Shown: positions 1 through 7,885 of the stretch, piece after piece
Numbering within the stretch: position 1 is the stretch's first letter
How the letters are laid out: each line of letters begins with the position of its first letter
Origin: Savagea sp.
GTDB taxonomy: Bacteria > Bacillota > Bacilli > Bacillales_A > Planococcaceae
NCBI GenBank assembly: GCA_030146155.1
Contig: JASLCF010000188.1
Location: 1 to 23,380, forward strand
DNA: 23,380 bases
Direction of reading: 5' to 3'
Notes under the pieces: model-generated
The model's input: only the letters and a program-made list of their open reading frames with translations
What the model was told of the DNA's origin: nothing
The model's database searches: none
Translations under genes and position numbers: made by a program

Positions 1-15
1 TTGGATAAATCCTAT

Positions 16-64
16 AAAAAAGGACTCGTCAAAAAATCAGTAACACTGACTTTTTAACGAGTCC
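16..64 (-). terminator. Rho-independent terminator of the aspartokinase gene
   Basis: Arms 22-40 and 46-64 pair over 19 positions with two imperfect pairs around the 5-nt loop at 41-45. The A-run at 16-21 becomes a U-run on the minus strand directly after the stem. This is a standard intrinsic terminator about 75 nt beyond the minus-strand stop codon at 141-143. The stretch 65-140 shows no gene. Confidence 0.85.
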
Positions 65-140
65 ACTCGCCTACCTCTATTCATTGCCTACATTTCTTCA
101 CCAACGTTAGTTGACAAAGAACCAATCATACATACAAAAA

Positions 141-1493
141 TTAGTCAAAAAATTCTTGATATAAGGCTTGGATAATTGTATCTTCATCTTTCGTTAACAC
201 ACCAAAGACTAAGCTGACTTCTGAAGGTCCTTGGTTAATCATTTGAATACTTGCTCCCGTTTTACTAATGGCCGTTGTTGCTCGAGCTGCTAAACCTGTC
301 GTATGACGCATACCTTCCCCAACCATTACAATCATTGAGAGATCATGTTGTAAATGAATATCGTCGGGATTCAATTCATTTTGCACACGAGCAATCACTC
401 TCTTTTCTTTATCTGGATCCAGGTACTCTGCTCGGAAAATAACAGACATATTGTCAATACCAGAAGGAGTATGTTCAAAAGAAATGTCTTCTTCTTCTAA
501 GATTTGCATTAACTTTCGTCCAAAACCGACTTCTTGGTTCATCAAGTATTTGTCGACAAATAGTGTAACAAAGCCATCATCTGCAGCAATACCAACAACA
601 GGTCTTTTCGCTGATTTTTGTCGTTCACTCACAATCATTGTGCCAGGTGCTTGAGGGTTATTGGTATTTTTAATACACACAGGTACTGACTTTCTAAAAG
701 CAGGCATCAGTGCTTCATCGTGAAAAACAGAGAAACCAGAATAAGCGAGCTCACGCATTTCACGGTAAGTCATTTTTTCAATGGGCTCTGGTTCAATAAC
801 GACAGATGGATTGGCTGAGAAAACTGAATCGACATCTGTGAAATTCTCATAAAGTGTCGCCTCTGTTGCAGCTGCTAGGAGAGAGCCTGTAATATCTGAA
901 CCTCCTCGGTTAAATGTACGGAGAGTGCCGTCTTTTGTAAAGCCAAAGAAGCCAGGGAAGACGATAATAGCAGAATCATCTTTCAATTTCGCCAACTGTT
1001 CATCACCTTCAGGAAGAGCTTGAACTCTAGCGGGTCTATCAGTAACGAGTAACCCTCCTTCTAAAGGTGAAACATATCTAGCATTGACACCGATCGATTG
1101 GAAGTATGCTGCGATTAATTTGGCGTTGTTATCTTCACCTGCAGCTTTCATTGCATCCATAAAAAGAACTGCATCTCCTTTGTCAGCTTCCACTCGTTGT
1201 TTTAAATCTTGTTGAATTGTCTCGATAATAGATTGTTCCAAATGAAGTTCCTCTGCAATAGAAGAAAAGCGTTTAACAACCGCATCCAGTGCTTTTGTTG
1301 TGTCATCTCCTCTTAAAGCTGTTTCTCCGAGTGTAATGAGTAAGTCCGTTACTTTCGTATCTTGACTATTTCTTTTTCCGGGTGCTGAAACCACGACAAT
1401 TCTTCTTTCGACGTCAGCCAATACAATATCGACTACTTTTTTAATCTGTTCTGCCGATGCGACAGATGTTCCACCAAATTTACATACTTTCAT
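141..1493 (-). CDS. lysC: Aspartokinase (monofunctional, ACT-domain regulated)
   Basis: Cytoplasmic aspartate kinase: phosphorylates L-aspartate to 4-phospho-aspartate, the first step towards lysine, threonine and methionine. The protein opens with the kinase signature KFGGTSVAS. A conserved FNRGGSDITGS block lies mid-protein, and the C-terminal third (DKYLMNQEVGFGRKLMQIL... and MVGEGMRHTTGLAARA...) reads as a pair of ACT regulatory domains. At about 450 residues it matches the aspartokinase III (YclM/ThrD-like) class of Bacilli. An ATG at 1502 is also in frame, but the AGAAGGAT ribosome site is only 2 nt from it. The ATG at 1493 gives the family-typical start MKVCKFGG with about 10 nt spacing, so I prefer it; the choice is not certain. 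The gene is divergent from hom and fits supply of aspartyl phosphate to the same pathway. No lysine riboswitch fits in its roughly 40-nt leader. End-product inhibition through the ACT domains is inferred from the family. Confidence 0.9.
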   Translation of the reverse strand: MKVCKFGGTSVASAEQIKKVVDIVLADVERRIVVVSAPGKRNSQDTKVTDLLITLGETALRGDDTTKALDAVVKRFSSIAEELHLEQSIIETIQQDLKQRVEADKGDAVLFMDAMKAAGEDNNAKLIAAYFQSIGVNARYVSPLEGGLLVTDRPARVQALPEGDEQLAKLKDDSAIIVFPGFFGFTKDGTLRTFNRGGSDITGSLLAAATEATLYENFTDVDSVFSANPSVVIEPEPIEKMTYREMRELAYSGFSVFHDEALMPAFRKSVPVCIKNTNNPQAPGTMIVSERQKSAKRPVVGIAADDGFVTLFVDKYLMNQEVGFGRKLMQILEEEDISFEHTPSGIDNMSVIFRAEYLDPDKEKRVIARVQNELNPDDIHLQHDLSMIVMVGEGMRHTTGLAARATTAISKTGASIQMINQGPSEVSLVFGVLTKDEDTIIQALYQEFFD

Positions 1494-1547
1494 CTTCACC
1501 ATATCCTTCTATCTTTTTAAATTTACTGAAAATTCATGCTATACTTT

Positions 1548-1576
1548 ACTATAATGAAAAAGGGGTTGTACTTCAA
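1548..1576 (-). promoter_or_regulatory. Promoter of the aspartokinase gene
   Basis: On the minus strand a -35 TTGAAG (plus-strand 1571-1576) and -10 TATAGT (1548-1553) are separated by exactly 17 bp. The predicted transcript starts near 1541. This leaves a leader of about 40-50 nt, too short for a lysine riboswitch or T-box. Confidence 0.6.
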
Positions 1577-1594
1577 TGAATATTTTCATATAAT
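1566..1594 (+). promoter_or_regulatory. Promoter of hom-thrC-thrB
   Basis: TTGTAC (1566-1571), 17 bp, and a perfect TATAAT (1589-1594), giving a start near 1601. A second candidate upstream, CTGAAA (1526-1531) with TATAAT (1550-1555), overlaps the -10 of the divergent aspartokinase promoter. The -35 of the main promoter shares one base with the divergent -35. Confidence 0.55.
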
Positions 1595-1653
1595 GTCTTT
1601 ATGCAATGAACGTTTGTTTTTTCATAGTGTACATAAAGTGAGGAGAATCGTCA

Positions 1654-2949
1654 ATGAAAAAAGAGATTAATATTGGATTACTAGGGTTTGGCGTTGTAGG
1701 AAGCGGAGTTGCGAAGATTATTCACAATCACCAAGAAGATTTGCAACATAAGCTAGGTGCATCTGTCCAAATTAAAAAAGTGGTCGTTCAGAATATAGAT
1801 AAAAAAAGAGACACACAATTGCCACAATCTATTTTTACAACATCATTAGAGGATGTATTAAATGATGATTCAATTGATTTAGTTGTAGAAGTGATGGGGG
1901 GGACGCGAGAAGCGAAAGATGCAATTGAGCGTTCTTTACTTGCAGGGAAAGGTGTTGTGACAGCGAATAAAGATGTGATGGCTGAATTTGGACCGCAGTT
2001 ACTAAAAGTCGCAGATGAAAAAGGTTGTGATTTATTTTACGAAGCAAGTGTTGGTGGAGGAATTCCATTGATTCGTACATTGGAAGATGGTTTAGCTTCA
2101 GATCGCATCCATGCTTTAACGGGAATTGTTAATGGAACGACCAATTTCATGCTTACAAAAATGAAAGAAGAAGAAATGAGCTATGAAGATGCTCTTGCAT
2201 TAGCGACAGAATTAGGTTTTGCAGAAGCAGACCCAACAGCCGATGTTGATGGACTAGATGCAGCACGTAAAATGGTGATTCTTGCTTCCCTAGCTTTTTC
2301 AACAGAAGTACAACTCGAGGATGTTGCTGTAAGGGGAATTAGAGAGATTAAAGACGGTGATGTAGAACTAGCAAGTCGCTTCGGTTATACGATTAAATTA
2401 GCAGGGACTGCAAAAAAAGATGAGAATGGTATCGAAGTAGCAGTAGAGCCTGTTTTCTTCCCGAATGAACATCCACTGGCTTCTGTAAACAATGAATTTA
2501 ACGCTGTTTATGTTTATGGTGATGCAGTGGGAGAGACGATGTTCTACGGACCGGGTGCTGGTTCTCTACCTACAGCTACCTCTGTTACAGGTGACGTGGT
2601 TGCAGCTTGTCGCAATCTCTTGCTTGGGGTAAACGGTAAACGAAAGCATGCACCCCAATTTGAACGAAAAGTAAAAACAGATGACCAGAAATTTGCAAGA
2701 TACTTCCACCGCATTATTGTAAAAGATGAAGTTGGGGTACTTACACATTTAACATCTATTTATAGCCAATTAGGTGCGAGTTTAGCGACAGTCGTTCAAC
2801 AAGCGCAGATGGATGATGAAGGAACAGATTTAGTGTTGATTACACATGAAATTTCAAAACAGCAACATGAAGATATTTTAAAAGAATTACAAAAAGTAGA
2901 CAGTGTGCTTGGTATCTCAAGTTACTACCGTGTCGAAGGAGAGAAATAA
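1654..2949 (+). CDS. hom: Homoserine dehydrogenase
   Basis: NAD(P)H-dependent reduction of aspartate semialdehyde to homoserine, the branch point to threonine and methionine. Residues 6-16 form the Rossmann motif GLLGFGVVGSG. The catalytic/substrate segment EASVGGGIPLI lies near residue 130. A C-terminal ACT domain (from about residue 350, HRIIVKDEVGVLTHL...) gives the 431-residue length usual in Gram-positive bacteria. The start is supported by AGGAG at 1641-1645, 8 nt from the ATG. It is the first gene of the operon, with thrC beginning 2 nt after the stop codon. Feedback inhibition by threonine through the ACT domain is known for the family and not shown here. Confidence 0.96.
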   Translation: MKKEINIGLLGFGVVGSGVAKIIHNHQEDLQHKLGASVQIKKVVVQNIDKKRDTQLPQSIFTTSLEDVLNDDSIDLVVEVMGGTREAKDAIERSLLAGKGVVTANKDVMAEFGPQLLKVADEKGCDLFYEASVGGGIPLIRTLEDGLASDRIHALTGIVNGTTNFMLTKMKEEEMSYEDALALATELGFAEADPTADVDGLDAARKMVILASLAFSTEVQLEDVAVRGIREIKDGDVELASRFGYTIKLAGTAKKDENGIEVAVEPVFFPNEHPLASVNNEFNAVYVYGDAVGETMFYGPGAGSLPTATSVTGDVVAACRNLLLGVNGKRKHAPQFERKVKTDDQKFARYFHRIIVKDEVGVLTHLTSIYSQLGASLATVVQQAQMDDEGTDLVLITHEISKQQHEDILKELQKVDSVLGISSYYRVEGEK

Positions 2950-2951
2950 TA

Positions 2952-4013
2952 ATGAGAAGATGGCAAGGATTAATCGAAGAATATAAAGAATGGTTACCCG
3001 TAACAGATCAGACTCCGGCTTTAACATTACAAGAGGGAAATACGCCGTTAATTCATTTGGAAAATTTATCAAAAGAATGGGGCGTTAATGTCTATGTAAA
3101 AACAGAAGGTGCCAATCCAACAGGTTCTTTTAAAGATAGAGGAATGGTGATGGCTGTTGCTAAAGCGAAAGAAGAGGGGAAAACAGCTTTAATTTGTGCC
3201 TCTACAGGAAATACATCTGCAGCAGCAGCGGCTTATGGCGCACGTGCAGGGATGCGTACAATTGTAGTCATTCCAGAGGGGAAAATCGCTTTAGGGAAAC
3301 TCGCTCAAGCAAAAATGTATGGAGCGGATATTGTTGAGATAGAAGGAAACTTTGACGAGGCGTTAAACATGGTACGCGAAGTAGGTGAGGGGCAAATTGC
3401 ACTTGTGAATTCAGTGAATCCTTATCGTTTAGAAGGTCAAAAGACAATTGCATTTGAAGTCATTAATCAATTAGATGGGCAAGTACCTGATTACTTTGCA
3501 CTTCCTGTTGGGAATGCTGGAAATATTTCAGCAGCTTGGAAAGGATTCACAGAGTATCAAGCGAAAAAAGGTGGATCACGTCCAACATTATTAGGTGTTC
3601 AAGCAGATGGAGCTGCTCCTATTGTGTATGATCGTGTGTTTGAAGAGCCAGAGACAGTCGCAACAGCGATCCGTATAGGGAATCCAGCGAGTTGGCATTT
3701 AGCAAAAGCGGCACTCGAAGAATCAAAGGGTCATATTATGAGTGTGACAGATGATGAAATACTGGAAGCTTATCAAATGCTTGCTTCACGTGATGGTGTA
3801 TTCGCTGAACCTGCATCTTGTGCAACGATTGCAGGACTTAAAAAGAGAATTGAAGCGGGTGAAATTGAACAAGGGGCGACAGTTGTTGGTATCTTAACAG
3901 GGAATGGGTTAAAGGATCCTGAGACTGCTATTGAAGTGAATAAAGGAGAGCCGATTTTATCGAAAGCTCAATTTGAAGACTTCTTGAAAACATTGAAAGA
4001 AGGACAAGAATAA
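2952..4013 (+). CDS. thrC: Threonine synthase
   Basis: PLP-dependent lyase that converts O-phosphohomoserine to threonine, the last step of the pathway. Residues 56-63 (PTGSFKDR) hold the PLP-binding Lys61. The SxGN-type phosphate-binding segment STGNTSAAAAAYGA follows at about residue 84, and the glycine-rich PLP phosphate site at PVGNAGN. At 353 residues it is the short bacterial form common in Bacilli. The start follows hom by 2 nt, and its GGAG ribosome site lies in the last codons of hom. Its stop codon overlaps the thrB start (TAATG), so translation is probably coupled. Confidence 0.96.
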   Translation: MRRWQGLIEEYKEWLPVTDQTPALTLQEGNTPLIHLENLSKEWGVNVYVKTEGANPTGSFKDRGMVMAVAKAKEEGKTALICASTGNTSAAAAAYGARAGMRTIVVIPEGKIALGKLAQAKMYGADIVEIEGNFDEALNMVREVGEGQIALVNSVNPYRLEGQKTIAFEVINQLDGQVPDYFALPVGNAGNISAAWKGFTEYQAKKGGSRPTLLGVQADGAAPIVYDRVFEEPETVATAIRIGNPASWHLAKAALEESKGHIMSVTDDEILEAYQMLASRDGVFAEPASCATIAGLKKRIEAGEIEQGATVVGILTGNGLKDPETAIEVNKGEPILSKAQFEDFLKTLKEGQE

Positions 4014-4921
4014 TGAGTACGCCGCTTTTTGAGGTAGTTGTTCCCGCTACAACTGCAAACTTAGGGCCGGGTTATGATTGCTTCGGGATGGCATTAGATT
4101 TAACAATGACAATAACGGTTTACCCATCCCTTCGGTGGGAGGTTATTTACTTAGAAGAAGAGTACCAAACGTTACCTTCGGATGAATCTAATTTAATTGT
4201 TCAAACGATTCAAAAGACAGCACAAGACCAAGGGAAATGTGTTGAACCTTTGCGCTTGGTTATTACTTCAAATATTCCATTAGGCAAGGGTTTAGGAAGT
4301 AGTGCATCTGCAATTGCAGGAGGGATTGTGATTGCTGATACTTTATTGTCATTGGATTTGTCGATGGATCAGAAACTAGCATTAGGTACAGCACTTGAAG
4401 GTCATGCGGACAATGTGAATGCCGCATTATATGGTGGATTTGTCTGTTCTTATTACCACGAAGGTCAATTAGAGTTTGTAGCGTTACCTGCTCCAAAAGT
4501 CGGGGTACTGCTACTTGTCCCTGATGCGATCCTTGCAACTTCTGAGTCAAGACAAGTCATTCCAACTACACTTCAACATACAGAAGCTACAGCGAGTAGT
4601 GCTGCAGGGCATTTATTAGTAGCTGCAATGGCGACAGAAAATTGGGGGATGGTAGGACGGATGTTGGAAAAAGATGCTTTTCATGAGCCTTTTCGAAAAG
4701 CAATGTTCCATTCATTTGAAGAGATTCGGGTTGCTGTGAAGAAGGCTGGAGCTTATGGTCTCACAATTAGTGGTGCAGGCCCTTCTTTATTTTTAATTGC
4801 TCCCGACAATCGCTTATCTGAAGTCAGTGATATCATCCGAAAAGAATTTCCGATGTATCATCCAGTCGCAACAAAACCAATAGCAGAGGGTACGTATGTC
4901 AATCTATTCAAGAACGAATAA
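4013..4921 (+). CDS. thrB: Homoserine kinase
   Basis: GHMP-family kinase that makes O-phosphohomoserine from homoserine and ATP, the substrate of the threonine synthase encoded just upstream. Family motif 1 is near the N-terminus (PATTANLGPGYDCFG, residues 11-25), the ATP-binding glycine/serine loop PLGKGLGSSASA is at residues 89-100, and motif 3 is ISGAGPSLFL near residue 252. Its length of 302 residues is normal. The ATG overlaps the thrC stop by one base. It is the last gene of the operon and is followed by a terminator at 4970-4999. Confidence 0.95.
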   Translation: MSTPLFEVVVPATTANLGPGYDCFGMALDLTMTITVYPSLRWEVIYLEEEYQTLPSDESNLIVQTIQKTAQDQGKCVEPLRLVITSNIPLGKGLGSSASAIAGGIVIADTLLSLDLSMDQKLALGTALEGHADNVNAALYGGFVCSYYHEGQLEFVALPAPKVGVLLLVPDAILATSESRQVIPTTLQHTEATASSAAGHLLVAAMATENWGMVGRMLEKDAFHEPFRKAMFHSFEEIRVAVKKAGAYGLTISGAGPSLFLIAPDNRLSEVSDIIRKEFPMYHPVATKPIAEGTYVNLFKNE

Positions 4922-4969
4922 TGGTTAGGAATCTTTTCATATGAAAGGTCTCTTTCTTTTGAGAGTTTA

Positions 4970-4999
4970 GGGTGGCATAAAAAAGGTGCCATCCTTTTT
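4970..4999 (+). terminator. Terminator of hom-thrC-thrB
   Basis: An 8-bp stem (4970-4977 with 4987-4994, one G-U pair) is followed by five Ts at 4995-4999. It lies 49 nt after the thrB stop. Confidence 0.75.
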
Positions 5000-5046
5000 A
5001 TTTGTTTATTTATAATTGAATTCAAAAATCTATCCTCTTTGAAATG

Positions 5047-5086
5047 AAAAAAGATAAACCCACCAAAATTATTTTGGTGGGTTTAT
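5047..5086 (-). terminator. Terminator of the tRNA-Ser gene
   Basis: A perfect 15-bp stem (5054-5068 and 5072-5086) has a 3-nt loop. On the minus strand it is followed by CTTTTTT (plus-strand A-run 5047-5052). The plus-strand side has no T-run, so it serves the minus-strand tRNA. Confidence 0.85.
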
Positions 5087-5138
5087 AAAATAAAAAAACC
5101 TAATTACCAATTAAGTAATAGGAATTGTTTAAAAAATA

Positions 5139-5231
5139 TGGCGGAGGAAGAGGGATTCGAACCCCCGCGGGCTTTAACACCCCTGTCGGTTTTCAAGACC
5201 GATCCCTTCAGCCGGGCTTGGGTATTCCTCC
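5139..5231 (-). tRNA. tRNA-Ser (anticodon UGA)
   Basis: Read on the minus strand the gene starts GGAGGAA, and the matching acceptor strand TTCCTCC is followed by discriminator G and an encoded CCA (5139-5141). The anticodon stem/loop is TCGGT-CTTGAAA-ACCGA, so the anticodon is TGA (plus-strand 5193-5195). A long variable arm makes the total 93 nt, as expected for a class II serine tRNA. The T arm GGGGGTTCGAATCCC is intact. It lies between its own promoter and a strong terminator, so it is transcribed alone. Confidence 0.97.
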
Positions 5232-5269
5232 ACATTTTTATAAGTGTCGTTGCGTTAACAACAAATATT

Positions 5270-5298
5270 AATTTATCATGCTTTTACTTTTAAGTCAA
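5270..5298 (-). promoter_or_regulatory. Promoter of tRNA-Ser
   Basis: On the minus strand TTGACT (plus 5293-5298) and TAAATT (plus 5270-5275) are 17 bp apart. An extended -10 TG lies one base upstream of the -10 hexamer. It starts RNA about 30 nt before the tRNA 5' end. Confidence 0.6.
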
Positions 5299-5331
5299 CA
5301 GTCTTTTTAAAAAAATAATATAATTCTTTAT

Positions 5332-5360
5332 TTGATTTTTAATCTAAAAAAAGATATACT
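5332..5360 (+). promoter_or_regulatory. Promoter of the SRP RNA gene
   Basis: TTGATT (5332-5337), 17 bp, TATACT (5355-5360). The expected start at about 5367 coincides with the 5' strand of the terminal helix of the SRP RNA. Confidence 0.7.
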
Positions 5361-5366
5361 AATAAC

Positions 5367-5636
5367 TGCCGTGCTAGGTGGGGATTTAGCGGAGCCCTGT
5401 ACTTGCAATCCGCTTTAGCAAGACTGAATTCCTTTTCGAGGCTTCTCGTATTGTAGAGTCTGCCTCATGCACGTAGTGTTGACGCTTGGGTCCTGCGCAA
5501 TGGGAACCCATGAACCATGTCAGGTCCGGAAGGAAGCAGCATTAAGTGGACCATCTCATGTGCCGTAGGGCAGCCTAGGCCGAGCCAACGACATGAGTAA
5601 CGTTTATGTGCGGTCGTCGACAAAAGGTGCGCGGCA
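5367..5636 (+). ncRNA. ffs: Signal recognition particle RNA (long Bacillus-type 6S/scRNA)
   Basis: The roughly 270-nt RNA scaffold of the signal recognition particle. The SRP54/Ffh-binding hairpin is visible as CAGGTCCGGAAGGAAGCAG at 5521-5539, with the GGAA tetraloop and conserved asymmetric bulge. The 5' part (5367-5425) matches the Alu domain seen in Bacillus scRNA, including the GTGCTA..GGGG and GCCCTGTA..TGCAATCCGC segments. The ends pair: TGCCGTGC at 5367-5374 with GCGCGGCA at 5629-5636. The exact ends are inferred from this pairing and the promoter. It is followed by a strong terminator and then dnaX, as in Bacillus. A reading frame on the opposite strand here has no coding support. 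Confidence 0.95.
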
Positions 5637-5651
5637 TAAAATGAAATAGCC

Positions 5652-5690
5652 AACATCCTTTCTCTATTTTATAGAGAAAGGATGTTTTTT
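5652..5690 (+). terminator. Terminator of the SRP RNA
   Basis: A perfect 16-bp stem (5652-5667 and 5671-5686) has a TTT loop and a T-run through 5690. It separates the RNA gene from dnaX. Confidence 0.9.
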
Positions 5691-5736
5691 CAATTAGACA
5701 CTATATTTATTCGAACAAGTATCACAACAAAAAAGA

Positions 5737-5745
5737 TGGTATACT
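5737..5745 (+). promoter_or_regulatory. Probable extended -10 promoter of the dnaX operon
   Basis: TGG immediately precedes TATACT (5740-5745), an extended -10 element. No good -35 hexamer is visible at the right distance. It lies 30 bp before the dnaX start and after the SRP RNA terminator. Confidence 0.45.
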
Positions 5746-5774
5746 AAAACAAAAGAGTAGGAGTGAGAACGTAT

Positions 5775-7529
5775 ATGGAGCATCAATCATTTTATAGAGC
5801 TTACCGACCCCAGACTTTTTCGGATATGTCTGGCCAACAAATGATCAAAAGAACCTTACAAAATGCGTTGACGAATGACCGTACGACTCACGCATATTTA
5901 TTTTCTGGTCCAAGAGGTACAGGAAAAACAACCACAGCAAAAGTTTTTGCCAAAGCATTGAATTGTGAAAATGGCCCAGCAAGTGAGCCGTGTAATACGT
6001 GCCCAACGTGTTTGAGTATTATGGAAGGTTCAAATACAGATGTGATTGAATTCGATGCTGCCTCTAATTCAAGAGTAGAAGAAATTCGTGAAGTTATCGA
6101 AAAAGTTAGATTTGCTCCTGCGAGTTCGACCTATAAAGTGTATATCATAGATGAAGTGCATATGTTATCGAATTCCGCTTTTAATGCTTTATTAAAAACG
6201 TTAGAAGAACCACCGGCCCATGCGATTTTCATATTAGCTACAACAGAACCGCATAAGATTCCTGCAACGATTATTTCAAGGTGTCAGCGTTTTGATTTTA
6301 AACCACTCACAAGGGATGAGATTATCGATCGGCTTCAAACAGTGTTAACAGACGTAGGAGTTGAGTCTTCTCCGTCTGCCTTATCTATCATTGCACAATC
6401 TGCTGCAGGGGGAATGCGAGATGCATTGAGCGCACTTGACCAAGTTGTTTCATTCAGTGAAGGGGCAATTAGTGAAGAGGATGCCTTACTCGTAACAGGT
6501 ATAGTGAGCGAACAAAGCTTTTTTGCTTTAACGGAAGCCATGGTAGAACAAGATGCAGTAAGAGCAATTAGTTTATTAGATGAGTTGATTGCGGAAGGGA
6601 AAGATGAATTACGTTTAGTGGAAGATTTAATTACTTTTTTCCGAGACTTATTATTACTCCAACGTTCTCAACAAGCGACACATCTTTTACATTTTATTAC
6701 GCAACCCTCTCAATTTGAAGATTTCTCTGAGCAAGTTCCTGCGCAATTGATCTATCAGATGATTGATATTTTTGCGAAAGCACAACAAGATATGCGTTTT
6801 TCTAATCATGCACGGGTCTACATTGAATCAGCCATTTTAAAAGTGATGCATGCTGTATCCGAAGGGCGACAAGCCAATGTGGCACTACCTGAACAAGTAG
6901 AACAAGAATTGAACAGTTTAAAGCAACTGGTTCAACAACTACAACAAAATACACAAGTGGCTAATCAGAATCACCCAGCTCCTACACAACAACGACAAGT
7001 GGTTAAAAAGGCAGCAGGTACGTATCAAGCCCCTAAAGGTCGTGTAGAAATGGTTTTGAAAGAGGCTACGCGAGAACATTTAAATCAATTACGTATGAAC
7101 TGGGCGGCGATTAAGCAGGATATGACCAAGTCACATGCAGCTTTGTTGGATAAAACAGAGCCTGTTGCAGCGTCAGAACATGCATTTTTGTTAAAATTCG
7201 AGTATGATATTCATTGTACGATGGCGCTTGAAAAAGAGATGCTCAAGCAAGAAATGTTAACTGCGATTCAAAATCGACTTCAGTTGTCCATGGATGTTAT
7301 ATATATTCCGGAAGAGCAGTGGGTAGATTTGCGTGCGCAGTTTATTAAAAATGCACAACAGATTCGTGAATCAAGCGATGAAGAAGAGATGCAAACAGAT
7401 GCACCTGTGCAAACACAAGCTCCAGTTGAGCAGCCCTTTGATGAAAGTGGAGACGCGGTAGCGAGGGGCGCACATGTAGAAGAAGCTGAGAAGTTATTTG
7501 GCGAAATCGTAACAGTTATTGATGAATAA
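5775..7529 (+). CDS. dnaX: DNA polymerase III clamp-loader subunit gamma/tau
   Basis: AAA+ ATPase of the replication clamp loader. It opens and loads the sliding clamp, and in its full tau form ties the loader to the polymerase and helicase. Walker A GPRGTGKT is at residues 45-52. Zinc-module cysteines are C64, C73, C76 and C79. The Walker B/DEVH box is at 126-129 and the sensor/arginine-finger SRC at 168-170. After about residue 370 comes a Gln-rich linker, then a tau-type C-terminal domain. The 584 residues are normal for Bacilli. A GTG at 5763 is in frame, but the AGGAG ribosome site at 5759-5763 overlaps it, so ATG 5775 is the start. It is the first gene of dnaX-ybaB-recR-yaaL. Confidence 0.96.
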   Translation: MEHQSFYRAYRPQTFSDMSGQQMIKRTLQNALTNDRTTHAYLFSGPRGTGKTTTAKVFAKALNCENGPASEPCNTCPTCLSIMEGSNTDVIEFDAASNSRVEEIREVIEKVRFAPASSTYKVYIIDEVHMLSNSAFNALLKTLEEPPAHAIFILATTEPHKIPATIISRCQRFDFKPLTRDEIIDRLQTVLTDVGVESSPSALSIIAQSAAGGMRDALSALDQVVSFSEGAISEEDALLVTGIVSEQSFFALTEAMVEQDAVRAISLLDELIAEGKDELRLVEDLITFFRDLLLLQRSQQATHLLHFITQPSQFEDFSEQVPAQLIYQMIDIFAKAQQDMRFSNHARVYIESAILKVMHAVSEGRQANVALPEQVEQELNSLKQLVQQLQQNTQVANQNHPAPTQQRQVVKKAAGTYQAPKGRVEMVLKEATREHLNQLRMNWAAIKQDMTKSHAALLDKTEPVAASEHAFLLKFEYDIHCTMALEKEMLKQEMLTAIQNRLQLSMDVIYIPEEQWVDLRAQFIKNAQQIRESSDEEEMQTDAPVQTQAPVEQPFDESGDAVARGAHVEEAEKLFGEIVTVIDE

Positions 7530-7552
7530 TTTATTTTTTAGGAGGAATGAAC

Positions 7553-7873
7553 ATGCGTGGTATGGGAAATATGCAAGGTATGATGAAACAAATGCAAAAA
7601 ATGCAAAAGAAGATGGCAGAAGCACAAGAACAATTAGGTGAAGAGCGTTTAGTAGGTGAAGCAGGTGGAGGAATGGTCAAAGTGACTGTGTCTGGACACC
7701 GTGAAGTAATCGATGTTCAAATTAATCCAGATGTTGTAGACGAAGAAGATGTAGAGATGTTACAAGACCTAATCATCATTGCGACAAACGATGGTTTGAA
7801 AAAAGCGGAAGAATTGTCAGAGTCAACAATGGGACAATTCACAAAAGGTTTAAATATTCCAGGAATGTTCTAG
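7553..7873 (+). CDS. ybaB: YbaB/EbfC family nucleoid-associated protein
   Basis: A small dimeric DNA-binding protein, YaaK in B. subtilis, nearly always encoded between dnaX and recR. The N-terminus is Met- and Gln-rich (MRGMGNMQGMMKQMQKMQKK), followed by the conserved core GGGMVKVTVSGHREVIDVQI and the ending STMGQFTKGLNIPGMF. The length of 106 residues is typical. The ATG at 7547 is only 1 nt from GGAGG (7541-7545), whereas ATG 7553 has 7 nt spacing and matches YaaK. The recR ribosome site AGGAGG overlaps this gene's stop codon, so the genes are translated as one operon. The family binds and bridges DNA; its exact role is not settled. Confidence 0.95.
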   Translation: MRGMGNMQGMMKQMQKMQKKMAEAQEQLGEERLVGEAGGGMVKVTVSGHREVIDVQINPDVVDEEDVEMLQDLIIIATNDGLKKAEELSESTMGQFTKGLNIPGMF

Positions 7874-7885
7874 GAGGCGCTCATT

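Noticed and set aside
109..135. TTGACA at 109-114 that could drive plus-strand antisense transcription into the aspartokinase gene.
   Set aside because: No acceptable -10 hexamer at 16-18 bp; the best match is TACAAA-like.
1503..1653. Lysine riboswitch or T-box between aspartokinase and hom.
   Set aside because: The predicted leaders are only about 40-55 nt on each side and contain no T-box core or L-box elements.
5465..5656. 63-codon frame on the minus strand.
   Set aside because: It lies entirely within the SRP RNA gene and its 3' flank, with no ribosome site.
7004..7010. TAAAAAG within dnaX at GTT-AAA-AAG, with a -1 frame that stops about 13 codons later, which could make a gamma-like short product at a position comparable to E. 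coli.
   Set aside because: The heptamer is T AAA AAG, not A AAA AAG, so the P-site codon would re-pair poorly, and five As are too few for strong polymerase slippage. Bacilli are not known to make gamma this way.
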